Part shown: in pieces, positions 17,307 to 25,334 of the stretch | How positions within the stretch are numbered: position 1 is the stretch's first letter | Layout of the letters: each line of letters opens with the position of its first letter | Source of the DNA: Catenulispora sp. GP43 | Lineage (GTDB): Bacteria > Actinomycetota > Actinomycetes > Streptomycetales > Catenulisporaceae | Direction: 5' to 3' | DNA: 64,000 nt | NCBI RefSeq assembly: GCF_041260665.1 | Contig: NZ_JBGCCT010000020.1 | Span: 124,001 to 188,000 of the forward strand | Translations under genes and position numbers: made by a program | Notes under the pieces: generated by a model | The model's database searches: none | What the model saw: the letters and a program-made list of their open reading frames with translations, nothing else | What the model was told of the DNA's origin: nothing

Positions 17307-17932
17307 AGGCGCTGCGCAAGGCCGTCATGGGCGCGCGCGAATGCCTGGAGCGCATGCGCGAGGACGTGGCGGTGGTGGTGGAGCGCGACCCGTCGGTGCA
17401 CAGCACCGCCGAGGCGATGCTGTCCCCGCACCTGGTCGCCCTGTGGACCTACCGCGTCGCGCACGAGGTCCACGGATCCGGGCGGCCGGCTCTGGCGCGG
17501 ATGATCTCCCTGGTCGGCCGGGGGCTGTCCGGGGGGATCGAGATCCATCCCGGCGCGCGGATCGGCCGCAGGCTGTTCATCGACCACGGCTGCGGCACGG
17601 TGATCGGGGAGACGGCGGTCATCGGGGACGATGTGACGCTCTACCACCAGGTCACCCTCGGCGCCCTGGGCTGGCGGCGGGACAACCGCCGGCCCCCGGG
17701 CCAGCGCCGGCATCCCGCGCTCGGCTCCGACGTCGTGGTGGGCGCCAACTCCGTGATCCTCGGCCCGGTCGACATCGGCGACGGCGCGCGCATCGGGGCG
17801 AAGGCGTACGTGCTCGACGACGTCCCGGCCGGTGCGCTGGTCTCCGCGGTCCGCAGCCAGATCGGGCAGCGTCCGGGCCATGTTCTGCGGGCCAATGGCC
17901 GGGCGACATCCTCCAGGGAGGGCACCGTATGA
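17303..17932 (+). CDS. serine O-acetyltransferase (CysE-type)
   Basis: The 209-residue protein has the N-terminal helical domain and the left-handed beta-helix of CysE, with the diagnostic IEIHPGARIGRRLFIDHG, GTVIGETAVIGDDVTLYHQV and VVVGANSVILGPV hexapeptide repeats. It would acetylate L-serine with acetyl-CoA to give O-acetylserine. It overlaps genes on both sides by four bases, directly after the PLP beta-substitution enzyme, so it looks like a pathway-dedicated substrate supplier instead of the housekeeping enzyme of cysteine synthesis. Confidence 0.9.
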   Translation: MKALRKAVMGARECLERMREDVAVVVERDPSVHSTAEAMLSPHLVALWTYRVAHEVHGSGRPALARMISLVGRGLSGGIEIHPGARIGRRLFIDHGCGTVIGETAVIGDDVTLYHQVTLGALGWRRDNRRPPGQRRHPALGSDVVVGANSVILGPVDIGDGARIGAKAYVLDDVPAGALVSAVRSQIGQRPGHVLRANGRATSSREGTV

Positions 17933-19242
17933 CCGACACCGCCACCACGCCGACCCTGCTGATCATGACGTCGCTCAAAATGCTGATCCGCCATCTCCGC
18001 CTGGTCGGCTACGCGCGCGAGCTGGGCGTAGCCCCCGTGATGGTCGCCACCGACGGCGCGGACACCGCGCGTCTGCGAGCCCTGATGAAGGACACCGGGC
18101 ACCCGCTGTCCGCTCTGGCCGGCCTCCGGCTGGTCGCCGACGCCTCGGTGGAATCGGTCCTGGCCGAGGTGGGCGACCTCGCCGGCCGCCGCACTGTGCG
18201 GGGCGTGATCTCCTGCGGGGAGTACTTCGTCGAGCCCGCCGCCGCGACGGCCCACCTGCTCGGCCTGCCCGGCTCCGGCTGGAGCGCCGCGACGATCAGT
18301 CGGAACAAGCTCTACCAACGCCTCGCGCTGCCCGAGTTCGCACCGCGGTGGCGGGCGGTCCCGCCGGGCGGGCGTTCCCACATCACCGCCGCGGACCTGG
18401 ACTGGGGCGGCCCGCTGGTCCTGAAGCCGATGTCCCGGATGAGCAGTTCCGGGGTGTGCGAGATCGCCTCGGCGGCCGACCTGGCCGAACTGCCCGCTCT
18501 GCTCGCCGGCTATCCGGCCACTGAGACCCTGCTGATCGAGGAGCGCGTCGCCGGCCCGGAGTTCTCGGTGGAGGCCCTCGTCGCCGACGGCGAGGTGCTG
18601 TGGTCGGGGATCACGGCCAAGGAGACGAACGAGGGCGGCGGCCGGTTCGTCGAGACCGCCCACACCCTGCCCGCGCCCGGCCTGTCCGCGGAGAGTGCCG
18701 CGGAGCTGGAACGGGCGAACACCGAAGTGCTGCGGCGACTGGGATTCCACAGCGGCGTCGCGCACGCCGAATACCGGCTCTCGCCCCGGGGCGTGGTCCT
18801 GATGGAGGTGGCTCTGCGGATCCCCGGCGGGGGGATCAGCATCCTGTGGGGCCTGGCCACGGGCAGTTCCCTGGAAGAGCGCATCGTCGACATCGCGCTC
18901 GGCCGCCCGGTCGAGTACCCGCGGCCGGTCCGGCGCGCCCGGCACGTCTTCGTCGAGCACCCGCCCGGCCGCCTGGTCGACGTCATCAGCAAGGACGCCC
19001 CGGTCAGCTGGACGGTACGGGACGCGCGCTGGCCGCTGCTGGAGCCCTCGCCCCCGGCCGCGCCCGCGCGCTGCCGAGCCGTCCTGGTCGGCAAGGTGCC
19101 CGGAGACGGCCTGGCCGCCTTCGTCGACGGCGACGCGCGGGCGGTGTCCGTGCTGGCCGACGCGCCGCTGGACGCGGACATCGCGGACATCGCGGGGGAG
19201 GCCGACCGTGTCCGAGCTGGGATCGAGGTCGTGGTCGACTGA
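17929..19242 (+). CDS. ATP-grasp carboxylate-amine ligase
   Basis: A 437-residue ATP-grasp protein: an N-terminal Rossmann-like domain (TLLIMTSLKMLIRHLRLVGYAREL), the central segment WGGPLVLKPMSRMSSSGVCEI, LLIEERVAGPEFSVEALV, and the metal-binding part YRLSPRGVVLMEVALRIPGGGIS. Such enzymes activate a carboxylate as acyl phosphate and join it to an amine, for example in dipeptides. In this operon it could join the beta-substituted alanine to another amino acid or close a ring, as DcsG does in cycloserine synthesis. ATGA overlap with the acetyltransferase gene; the next gene begins 35 bases before its stop. Confidence 0.88.
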   Translation: MTDTATTPTLLIMTSLKMLIRHLRLVGYARELGVAPVMVATDGADTARLRALMKDTGHPLSALAGLRLVADASVESVLAEVGDLAGRRTVRGVISCGEYFVEPAAATAHLLGLPGSGWSAATISRNKLYQRLALPEFAPRWRAVPPGGRSHITAADLDWGGPLVLKPMSRMSSSGVCEIASAADLAELPALLAGYPATETLLIEERVAGPEFSVEALVADGEVLWSGITAKETNEGGGRFVETAHTLPAPGLSAESAAELERANTEVLRRLGFHSGVAHAEYRLSPRGVVLMEVALRIPGGGISILWGLATGSSLEERIVDIALGRPVEYPRPVRRARHVFVEHPPGRLVDVISKDAPVSWTVRDARWPLLEPSPPAAPARCRAVLVGKVPGDGLAAFVDGDARAVSVLADAPLDADIADIAGEADRVRAGIEVVVD

Positions 19243-20518
19243 GCCGGCGGCGAACGTGGCGGTCATCTACCACTCGCGCAAGGGCACGCAGCACGCCCTG
19301 GCCCTGGCCGCCGCGGCCGGGGCCAGGCAAGCCGGCGCGGCCGTGCGCCTGCTGCGGATACCGGCCATCGACGCGGACTCGCAGGACCTGTTCGACGACT
19401 CCGGCCGCCGGCCGCCCGCGCCCACCCACGACGACCTGCTCTGGGCCGACGGCATCGTCTGGGGCACCCCGACGCACTACGGGAACGTCTCAGCCTCCTT
19501 CAAGCGCTTCATCGACTCCACCAGCGACCTGTGGTCCCGGGGGCTGCTCGCCGACTGCGCGGTCACCGGCATGACCAGCTCGACCAGCCCCAACGGCGGC
19601 CAGGAAGCCACGCTGCTGGGCCTGTACCGGAGCATGTACCACTGGGGCGCGCTGGTGATGTCGGCCGATCCCGCCGCCCCCGGCTGGCAGGCCACCGGAG
19701 CCAACCCCTTCGGCCTGTCCGTGTGCGCCAGCTACGGCAAGATCCTCGACGTCGAGGAGAACGCGGCGCAGGAGACCGGCCGCCGCGTCGCCCGGCTCGC
19801 GAATCGCACCCACGCGCTGCGGGACCGGATTCGGGGACATACCATCAGAAGTCTGCGACACAGCCGCGGTACCCGGGTCGGGGTCCTGTTCCAGGACGGG
19901 GACGCGGAGCTGGCGCAGCTCGCCGAGGCGCTCGCCGCCGGGGTGCGGGACGCGGGCGGTGAGGCGCGGGTGCGGCGGATTCCTTGCCTGGCCGGGGACG
20001 CGCCGGTTCGAGCTACCACGGCTGCCACGGCTGGCACGGCCGCCACGGCTGGCACGGCTGGCACGGCTGCCACGGTCCCGGCCGAGGCCGAGGCCCTGCC
20101 GTTGGCCGATCCCGACGACGTGGCCTGGGCGGACGCCCTGGCCTGGGGTGCGCACCCGGCCGCGGGATCGGCGCCGCCGGAGCTCATGCGCTTCCTGCAG
20201 GCGACCGAGGCCGCCCTTCCTGTGGAGCAGTACTCGAACAAGGCCGTGACGGCGTTCGGCACGGCCCTCGACGCGCACTCCGGCGGCGAATCGATGCTGC
20301 TGTCCGTCTACACGGCCATGCACACCTGGTCGGCGCTGATCGTCGCCCCCGGCTACACCGATCCGGTGGTGACCGTCGCGGGCGGCAACCCCTACGGCAC
20401 GCTCCACGTCGCGCGCAACGGACTCCGGAAGGACGACGTCCTGGCCGCGGCCCGGCACCAGGGCTTCCGGCTGGCGACGGTGACCCAGCGGATCGGCCCG
20501 GCCGGTCCACCCGACTGA
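19208..20518 (+). CDS. tandem flavodoxin-fold (WrbA/NADPH-FMN reductase-like) protein, second domain degenerate
   Basis: The 436-residue protein holds two flavodoxin-like domains. The first (about residues 15-205) has an FMN phosphate loop YHSRKGTQHALA, the GTPTHYGNVSASFKRFID segment and TSSTSPNGGQEATLLG, all close to WrbA-type quinone reductases. The second (about residues 225-430) repeats the order but has lost key residues: FQDGDAELAQLAEALA for the phosphate loop and WGAHPAAGSAPPELMRF for the second. A Gly/Thr/Ala-repeat linker joins them (DNA repeats near 20010-20075). GTG at 19208 is chosen because GGGGAG lies at a good distance. It likely reduces a flavin or a quinone-like intermediate; the second half may be structural. 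Confidence 0.82.
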   Translation: MSELGSRSWSTEPAANVAVIYHSRKGTQHALALAAAAGARQAGAAVRLLRIPAIDADSQDLFDDSGRRPPAPTHDDLLWADGIVWGTPTHYGNVSASFKRFIDSTSDLWSRGLLADCAVTGMTSSTSPNGGQEATLLGLYRSMYHWGALVMSADPAAPGWQATGANPFGLSVCASYGKILDVEENAAQETGRRVARLANRTHALRDRIRGHTIRSLRHSRGTRVGVLFQDGDAELAQLAEALAAGVRDAGGEARVRRIPCLAGDAPVRATTAATAGTAATAGTAGTAATVPAEAEALPLADPDDVAWADALAWGAHPAAGSAPPELMRFLQATEAALPVEQYSNKAVTAFGTALDAHSGGESMLLSVYTAMHTWSALIVAPGYTDPVVTVAGGNPYGTLHVARNGLRKDDVLAAARHQGFRLATVTQRIGPAGPPD

Positions 20519-20529
20519 ACGGGGAACGA

Positions 20530-21420
20530 ATGCGACTGTATCGGCCGAACACCTGGGACGAGGCGCTGGCCGTGCGCTCCGAGCACGCCGACGCCGTCCC
20601 GATCGCCGGCGGCACCGACGTGATGGTCGCCCTGAGCCGGGACCACTTCCGCCCGCCCGCGCTGCTCGACCTCAGCCTGGTCGCCGGGATCGCGGACTGG
20701 CAGGAGGACGGCGACCGGACACGCCTGGGCTGCGGGACCACCTACACCGGCTTCAGCGAGCGGCACGCGCTCCGCATGCCCGGCCTGGCCATGGCCGCGC
20801 GCGACGTCGGCTCCCGTCAGGTGCGCAACCGCGGCACGATCGGCGGCGCGCTGGGCACCGCCTCGCCGACCGGGGACCTGCACCCGATGATGCTGGCCGC
20901 CGACGCGGAGGTCGAACTGCGATCTGTGCGTGGCGCCCGCTGGGTTCCGGCGTGGCAGTTCTACCTGGCCTCCGGATCAGGGCGCACGGCTCTGGCGCGG
21001 GACGAACTGATAGCCGGCGTGCGCGTCCCCAAGCCGTCCGGACCGCAGCACTTCGTCAAGATCGGACAGCGCCGGGGCGTGGTGAAGGCGGTGTGCTCCG
21101 TCGCCGTCGAACTGGACGTCCGGCGCCGCCGGGCCCGGATCGGGATCGGGGCCGTGGGGGACATGCCCTGCCGGGCGTTCGTCGCGGAGGACTTCCTGGC
21201 CGCCGAACTGGATGCGGACGCCTGGGACGCCGACGAGCCGTTGCCCGACGACCTCCTGCGGCGGTTCGGCGACCTGGTGGCCGGCGGCCTGCAGGCCCGG
21301 ACCGACTTCAGGGCCGGCGCCGCGTATCGCGCGCACGCGGTCGCCGTGCTCGTACGACGGAGCCTTCGCAAAGTGTGGAACGACCGGCGAGGCGAGGAGG
21401 TCTCATGCGGATCAGCGTGA
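20530..21420 (+). CDS. xanthine dehydrogenase-family FAD-binding subunit
   Basis: A 296-residue FAD-binding subunit with IAGGTDVMVALSR and the second FAD motif RNRGTIGGALGTASPTGD, followed by the CO-dehydrogenase flavoprotein C-terminal domain (FVKIGQRRGVVKAVCSVAVEL). It passes electrons from the iron-sulfur subunit to NAD or another acceptor. It starts 11 bases after the flavodoxin gene and overlaps the iron-sulfur subunit gene by 16 bases. The three subunit genes follow in the order FAD, [2Fe-2S], molybdenum, forming a complete molybdenum hydroxylase inside the cluster. Confidence 0.92.
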   Translation: MRLYRPNTWDEALAVRSEHADAVPIAGGTDVMVALSRDHFRPPALLDLSLVAGIADWQEDGDRTRLGCGTTYTGFSERHALRMPGLAMAARDVGSRQVRNRGTIGGALGTASPTGDLHPMMLAADAEVELRSVRGARWVPAWQFYLASGSGRTALARDELIAGVRVPKPSGPQHFVKIGQRRGVVKAVCSVAVELDVRRRRARIGIGAVGDMPCRAFVAEDFLAAELDADAWDADEPLPDDLLRRFGDLVAGGLQARTDFRAGAAYRAHAVAVLVRRSLRKVWNDRRGEEVSCGSA

Positions 21421-21950
21421 CCGTCGACGGCAAGACGCACAGCGCCGAGGACGTCTGGGCCGGCGAGAGCCTGCTGCGCCTGCTGCGGGACCGCTGGGGC
21501 CTGACAGGCGTCAAGAACGCCTGCGAACAAGGCGAATGTGGATCCTGCACGGTCCGCCTCGACGGTGTTCTGGTGAACGCCTGCCTGGTCCCGGCCATGC
21601 AGGCCGACGACCGGGAGGTGGGCACGGTGGCCGGGCTCGGCGCGGCCGGCGACGGACCGGGCCTGCACCCGGTGCAGCGCGCGTTCCTCGAGGCCGGCGC
21701 CGTGCAATGCGGCTTCTGCTCGCCGGGCATGGTGATGGCCGCCGAGGACCTGTTGCGCCGGATCCCGGACCCGACCGAGGCCGAGGTCCGGGCCGAGCTG
21801 GCCGGCAACCTGTGCCGCTGCACCGGCTATCAGGCGATCGTGGACGCGGTCCGGTCGGCGGCCGGGGGCGACCGAGACCGCGCCAAGGGAGACCGCGCCA
21901 AGGGAGATTGCGCCAAGGGAGACCGCGCCGGGGAGGGACGGCTTTCGTGA
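21405..21950 (+). CDS. xanthine dehydrogenase-family [2Fe-2S] subunit
   Basis: A 181-residue subunit with both iron-sulfur clusters: plant-type ferredoxin ligands in CEQGECGSCTVRLDGV with a further Cys in VNAC, and the C-terminal cluster ligands in CGFCSPGMV and NLCRCTGYQAIVDAV. GAGGAGG precedes the ATG. The last 30 residues are an unusual charged tail made of DRAKG-like repeats, encoded by four 15-bp units at 21876-21935. Its TGA overlaps the GTG of the molybdenum subunit. Confidence 0.94.
   Translation: MRISVTVDGKTHSAEDVWAGESLLRLLRDRWGLTGVKNACEQGECGSCTVRLDGVLVNACLVPAMQADDREVGTVAGLGAAGDGPGLHPVQRAFLEAGAVQCGFCSPGMVMAAEDLLRRIPDPTEAEVRAELAGNLCRCTGYQAIVDAVRSAAGGDRDRAKGDRAKGDCAKGDRAGEGRLS
21876..21935 (+). 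repeat. four 15-bp tandem repeats in the tail of the [2Fe-2S] subunit gene
   Basis: Unit GACCGCGCCAAGGGA is repeated four times (the third has ATT in place of ACC at the second to fourth bases, the fourth ends differently), encoding DRAKG-DRAKG-DCAKG-DRAGE. The tail is outside the conserved fold and probably arose by slippage. Confidence 0.8.
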
Positions 21951-24193
21951 ACGACGTCATCGGCGGCAGCCCGCGGCGCGCGGACGGCGCCGCGAAGATC
22001 TCAGGGGTCTTCGAGTACTCCTCCGACCTGGTCTGCGACGGTATGGTGTGGGCCGCGACCCTGCGCAGCCCGCACGCCCACGCGCGGATCCTGGCCATCG
22101 ACACCGAACCGGCCCGCAAGCTCGCCGGCGTGCGGGACGTGATCACCCACGAAGACATCCCCGGCCGCAAGCTCTACGGCCAGATGATGGTCGACCAGCC
22201 GGTCCTGGCCGGTGACGTCGTGCGCTACCACGGCGAGCCGGTCGCGGTCGTCGCGGCCGAGGACCCGGAGACCGCGCGCCTGGCGGCCGAGCTGATCCGG
22301 GTCGACTACGAGGTGCTCACGCCGGTCACCGACCCCGTCGCGGCCACGGCACCGGATTCCCCCGCGGTGCACCCGGGCGGGAACGTGTTGGCCCGTAAGG
22401 TGATCCGCCGCGGCTCGGCGCAGAACGGCGAGTTCCCGCAGGCCGCCGTCGTCGTGCGCGGCGAGTACACGGTGGGCATGCAGGACCACGTGTTCCTGGG
22501 CACCGAGTCGGGGCTGGCCGTGCCCGACGGCGACGGCGGCGTCCGGCTGCACGTGGCGACCCAGTGGCCGCACGTGGACCAGGAACAAGTCGCCGCCTCG
22601 CTCGGCCTGGACTCCGACCAGGTGGTGGTGAGCATGGCCGGGGTCGGCGGGGCGTTCGGCGGCCGCGAAGACCTGTCGGTGCACATCCCGGCCTGTCTCA
22701 TCGCCCTGCGTCTGGGGCGCCCGGTGAAGATGGTCTACTCCCGCACCGAGTCGTTCTTCGGCCACGTGCACCGCCATCCGGCGGTCCTGCGCTACGAGCA
22801 CGGCGCCGACCCGGACGGCCGGCTGGTCTACGTCAAGGCCGAGATCTTCCTGGACGGCGGGGCCTACGCCTCCAGCTCCCCGGCCATCGCCGGGAACGCG
22901 GCCACGCACGCCGTCGGCCCCTATGCCGTGCCCCATGTGCACGCCGAGGCCGTGGCGGTCTACACGAACAACCCGCCGTGCGGCGCGATGCGGGGGTTCG
23001 GCACCGTCCAGCCGTGCTTCGGCTTCGAGAGCCAGATGGACCGGCTCGCCGAGGCGGTGGGCATCGATCCGGTGGAGATCAGGCTTCGCAACGCCCTGAG
23101 CGAGGGCGGCAGCCTGCCGACCGGCCAGGTGCTGGACAGCGCGGCCCCGGTGGCCGAACTGCTGACCCGGCTGCGCGCGCTGCCGGTCCCGGAGCGGACC
23201 TCGGACGATCCGGCGATCGTCCGGGGCGTGGGCTACGCGAGCTGCCTGAAGAACGCGATGTTCTCCGAGGGCTTCGACGACCACTCCACGGCGAACGTCC
23301 GGCTCCGCGTGGTCGGCGGGGCGCCGGTCGCGACGGTGACGAGCGCGGCGGCGGAGGTGGGGCAGGGCGTCCTCGGGGTGAAGCGGCAGATCGTCCGGAC
23401 CGAACTCGGGGTCGCCGAGGTCGAGGTGGTCGGCGCCGACACCCGGTTCCCGTCCGCGGGGCCCGCCTCGGCGTCACGGCAGACCTACATGGTCGGCGGC
23501 GCGGTCCGCGCGGCCTGCCTGGAGGTCCGCGAGGAGGTCTTCGCCCTGGCCCGGGCGCGGCTCGGCGGGTCGCTCGCCGAGCATCGGGACCTGGCCGAGC
23601 ACTGGGATCTGGCCGAGGACTCGGTCGTCGACGCGGCCGGCGAGCCGCTGATCGGCCTGGCGGAACTGCTGGGGGAGACCGTCATCGACCGGACCAGCCG
23701 GTTCCACCACCGGACCACCGAGCCGCTGGATCCGGTCAACGGGCAGGGCGACTCCGCGGTGACGTTCGGCTTCGCCGCGCACCGCGCCGTCGTCGACGTG
23801 GACCTGGAATTGGGGCTGGTCCAGGTCGTCGAGCTGGCCATCGCTCAGGACGTCGGGCGAGCGGTCAACCCGCTGGCGCTGCGGGGACAGCTGGCCGGCG
23901 GGACCGTGCAGGGAGTCGGGCTGGCGTTGATGGAAGAGCTCCAGGTCGCCGACGGGCAGGTGCTCAACCCGTCCCTGTCCGGATACCTGATCCCCACGAT
24001 GGCCGATGTGCCGTCGGTGAACGTGGACCTTTTGGAACTCGCTGATCCACACGCGCCCTACGGGATCCGGGGCATCGGGGAGCTGCCGGCGATCTCGTCC
24101 ACGGCCGCGGTGGCCGCGGCCGTGCGCGCGGCGACCGGACGCGCGGTGAGCAGGGTGCCGATCCGGCCGGAGGACCTGGTGGATTTCAGCTGA
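21947..24193 (+). CDS. xanthine dehydrogenase-family molybdenum-binding subunit
   Basis: The 748-residue catalytic subunit has the aldehyde-oxidase/xanthine-dehydrogenase architecture: GGSPRRADGAAKISGVFEYSSD at the N-terminus trimmed to the family pattern, GVGGAFGGRED, GAMRGFGTVQ, EVGQGVLGVKRQI and a C-terminal GIRGIGELPAI with the conserved Glu. It would hydroxylate a purine, pterin or related N-heterocycle using water. In a cluster that starts from GTP it is an obvious candidate to oxidise a pteridine or azapteridine ring. Its last 8 bases overlap the end of the convergent acetyltransferase gene. Confidence 0.93.
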   Translation: MNDVIGGSPRRADGAAKISGVFEYSSDLVCDGMVWAATLRSPHAHARILAIDTEPARKLAGVRDVITHEDIPGRKLYGQMMVDQPVLAGDVVRYHGEPVAVVAAEDPETARLAAELIRVDYEVLTPVTDPVAATAPDSPAVHPGGNVLARKVIRRGSAQNGEFPQAAVVVRGEYTVGMQDHVFLGTESGLAVPDGDGGVRLHVATQWPHVDQEQVAASLGLDSDQVVVSMAGVGGAFGGREDLSVHIPACLIALRLGRPVKMVYSRTESFFGHVHRHPAVLRYEHGADPDGRLVYVKAEIFLDGGAYASSSPAIAGNAATHAVGPYAVPHVHAEAVAVYTNNPPCGAMRGFGTVQPCFGFESQMDRLAEAVGIDPVEIRLRNALSEGGSLPTGQVLDSAAPVAELLTRLRALPVPERTSDDPAIVRGVGYASCLKNAMFSEGFDDHSTANVRLRVVGGAPVATVTSAAAEVGQGVLGVKRQIVRTELGVAEVEVVGADTRFPSAGPASASRQTYMVGGAVRAACLEVREEVFALARARLGGSLAEHRDLAEHWDLAEDSVVDAAGEPLIGLAELLGETVIDRTSRFHHRTTEPLDPVNGQGDSAVTFGFAAHRAVVDVDLELGLVQVVELAIAQDVGRAVNPLALRGQLAGGTVQGVGLALMEELQVADGQVLNPSLSGYLIPTMADVPSVNVDLLELADPHAPYGIRGIGELPAISSTAAVAAAVRAATGRAVSRVPIRPEDLVDFS

Positions 24194-25334
24194 AGGCGTC
24201 CCAGAGCCCGGTGTCGAGCGCCCGGCCGATGATCGGCGAGGAGGCCCTCAGCTTCGCCACGAAACCCGCGTTGTGGGCCCGGATCTCCTCGTCCATGCCG
24301 GTCAGGACGCTGCGTTCGCTGAGGTCCAGCAGCCACAGCGGACGCAGCACCGCGCCCCGCGCGGCCTTGACCTCCTGGGAGGAGATGCCGGCGTGCAGCC
24401 ACCGCACTCCGGGGAGCTGACTGGGCAGGTAGTACGCGAGGTTGAAGTACTCGCCGGCTCCGTCGAGCCGGTCGTAGTCGAAGCCGACCGCACGCAGGTA
24501 GACGGTGTCGTCCCGGCGGTAGAACAGACAGAAGGCGACGGGCGGTTGTCCCTCCTTCGAGCACAGCAGGACCCTGCCGTGCTCTCCGGCGACCTCGCCC
24601 TGCGCCCGGAAGGACCGGATGAGCGCCTCGACGTCGGGGGAGCGGCCATAGCGCAGCTCGGTGCGGGCCAGCAGGCGTGCCACGTGCTCGTGGGCGTCGC
24701 CCAGGCTCATTTCCTCGACCTGGTAGCCGGCCTCCTCGAACATCCGCATCTCCCGGCGGATGCTGGTGCGGCGTCCGGACGAGAGCGTGCGCAGCCACGC
24801 CTCCCGGCCGCCCTCCGGAATCGCGATCCAAGCGTCCGAGTTCAGCGCGACCGGGACGGTGTCCACGCCGCAGGCGCGCAGCAGCAGCACGTCCTCGGTG
24901 GTCAGGTACATCGCGACCTGAGCCGGCGGGACGTCGGCGCGCGGAGCCGGCAGGGAGCGCACGGCCTTCAGCAGATGCTCCGCGGCCACGGTGCGGTCCG
25001 CGCCGGGGGTCGTCATCACGTGGCTGAGATAGCCGCGGCGCGCGCCGACGAGGATTCCCTGGGACGCGGGGCTCGGCAGTCCCCGGGCGGTCAGGAGGTC
25101 CTGCCAGCGTGAGTTCGGATTCGGTTCGCGCTCGACCGCGGCGATCGGCAGCGCGGCCCGGCCGCCGCCGGGCAGCTCGACGTGCAGGCCGCCGGAGGTG
25201 CTTCCGGCGGGGAGTCCGCACAGGCGCAGCCACAGTGCGGTGGAGTAGAAGCGTTCGCCGGCGATCTCGTCCCAGGCCGCGTCCGGCAGCCCGCCGAGAG
25301 GATCGGCGAAGTAGTCGGTCTGGCCACTGGTCAT
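24186..25334 (-). CDS. GNAT-fold acyltransferase (FemAB/COG3146-like)
   Basis: A 382-residue protein with a double GNAT-type organisation: an N-terminal half (about residues 15-150) and a C-terminal half with RRTSIRREMRMFEEAGY, VLLCSKEGQPPVAFCLFYRR, VYLRAVGFDY and GVRWLHAGISSQEVKAARG. This pattern is found in acyltransferases that move acyl or aminoacyl groups in peptidoglycan-type or natural-product pathways. It overlaps the exporter gene by four bases in the same direction and runs tail to tail into the molybdenum subunit gene. It could acylate the product for biosynthesis or self-protection; both are inferences. Confidence 0.75.
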   Translation of the reverse strand: MTSGQTDYFADPLGGLPDAAWDEIAGERFYSTALWLRLCGLPAGSTSGGLHVELPGGGRAALPIAAVEREPNPNSRWQDLLTARGLPSPASQGILVGARRGYLSHVMTTPGADRTVAAEHLLKAVRSLPAPRADVPPAQVAMYLTTEDVLLLRACGVDTVPVALNSDAWIAIPEGGREAWLRTLSSGRRTSIRREMRMFEEAGYQVEEMSLGDAHEHVARLLARTELRYGRSPDVEALIRSFRAQGEVAGEHGRVLLCSKEGQPPVAFCLFYRRDDTVYLRAVGFDYDRLDGAGEYFNLAYYLPSQLPGVRWLHAGISSQEVKAARGAVLRPLWLLDLSERSVLTGMDEEIRAHNAGFVAKLRASSPIIGRALDTGLWDAFS

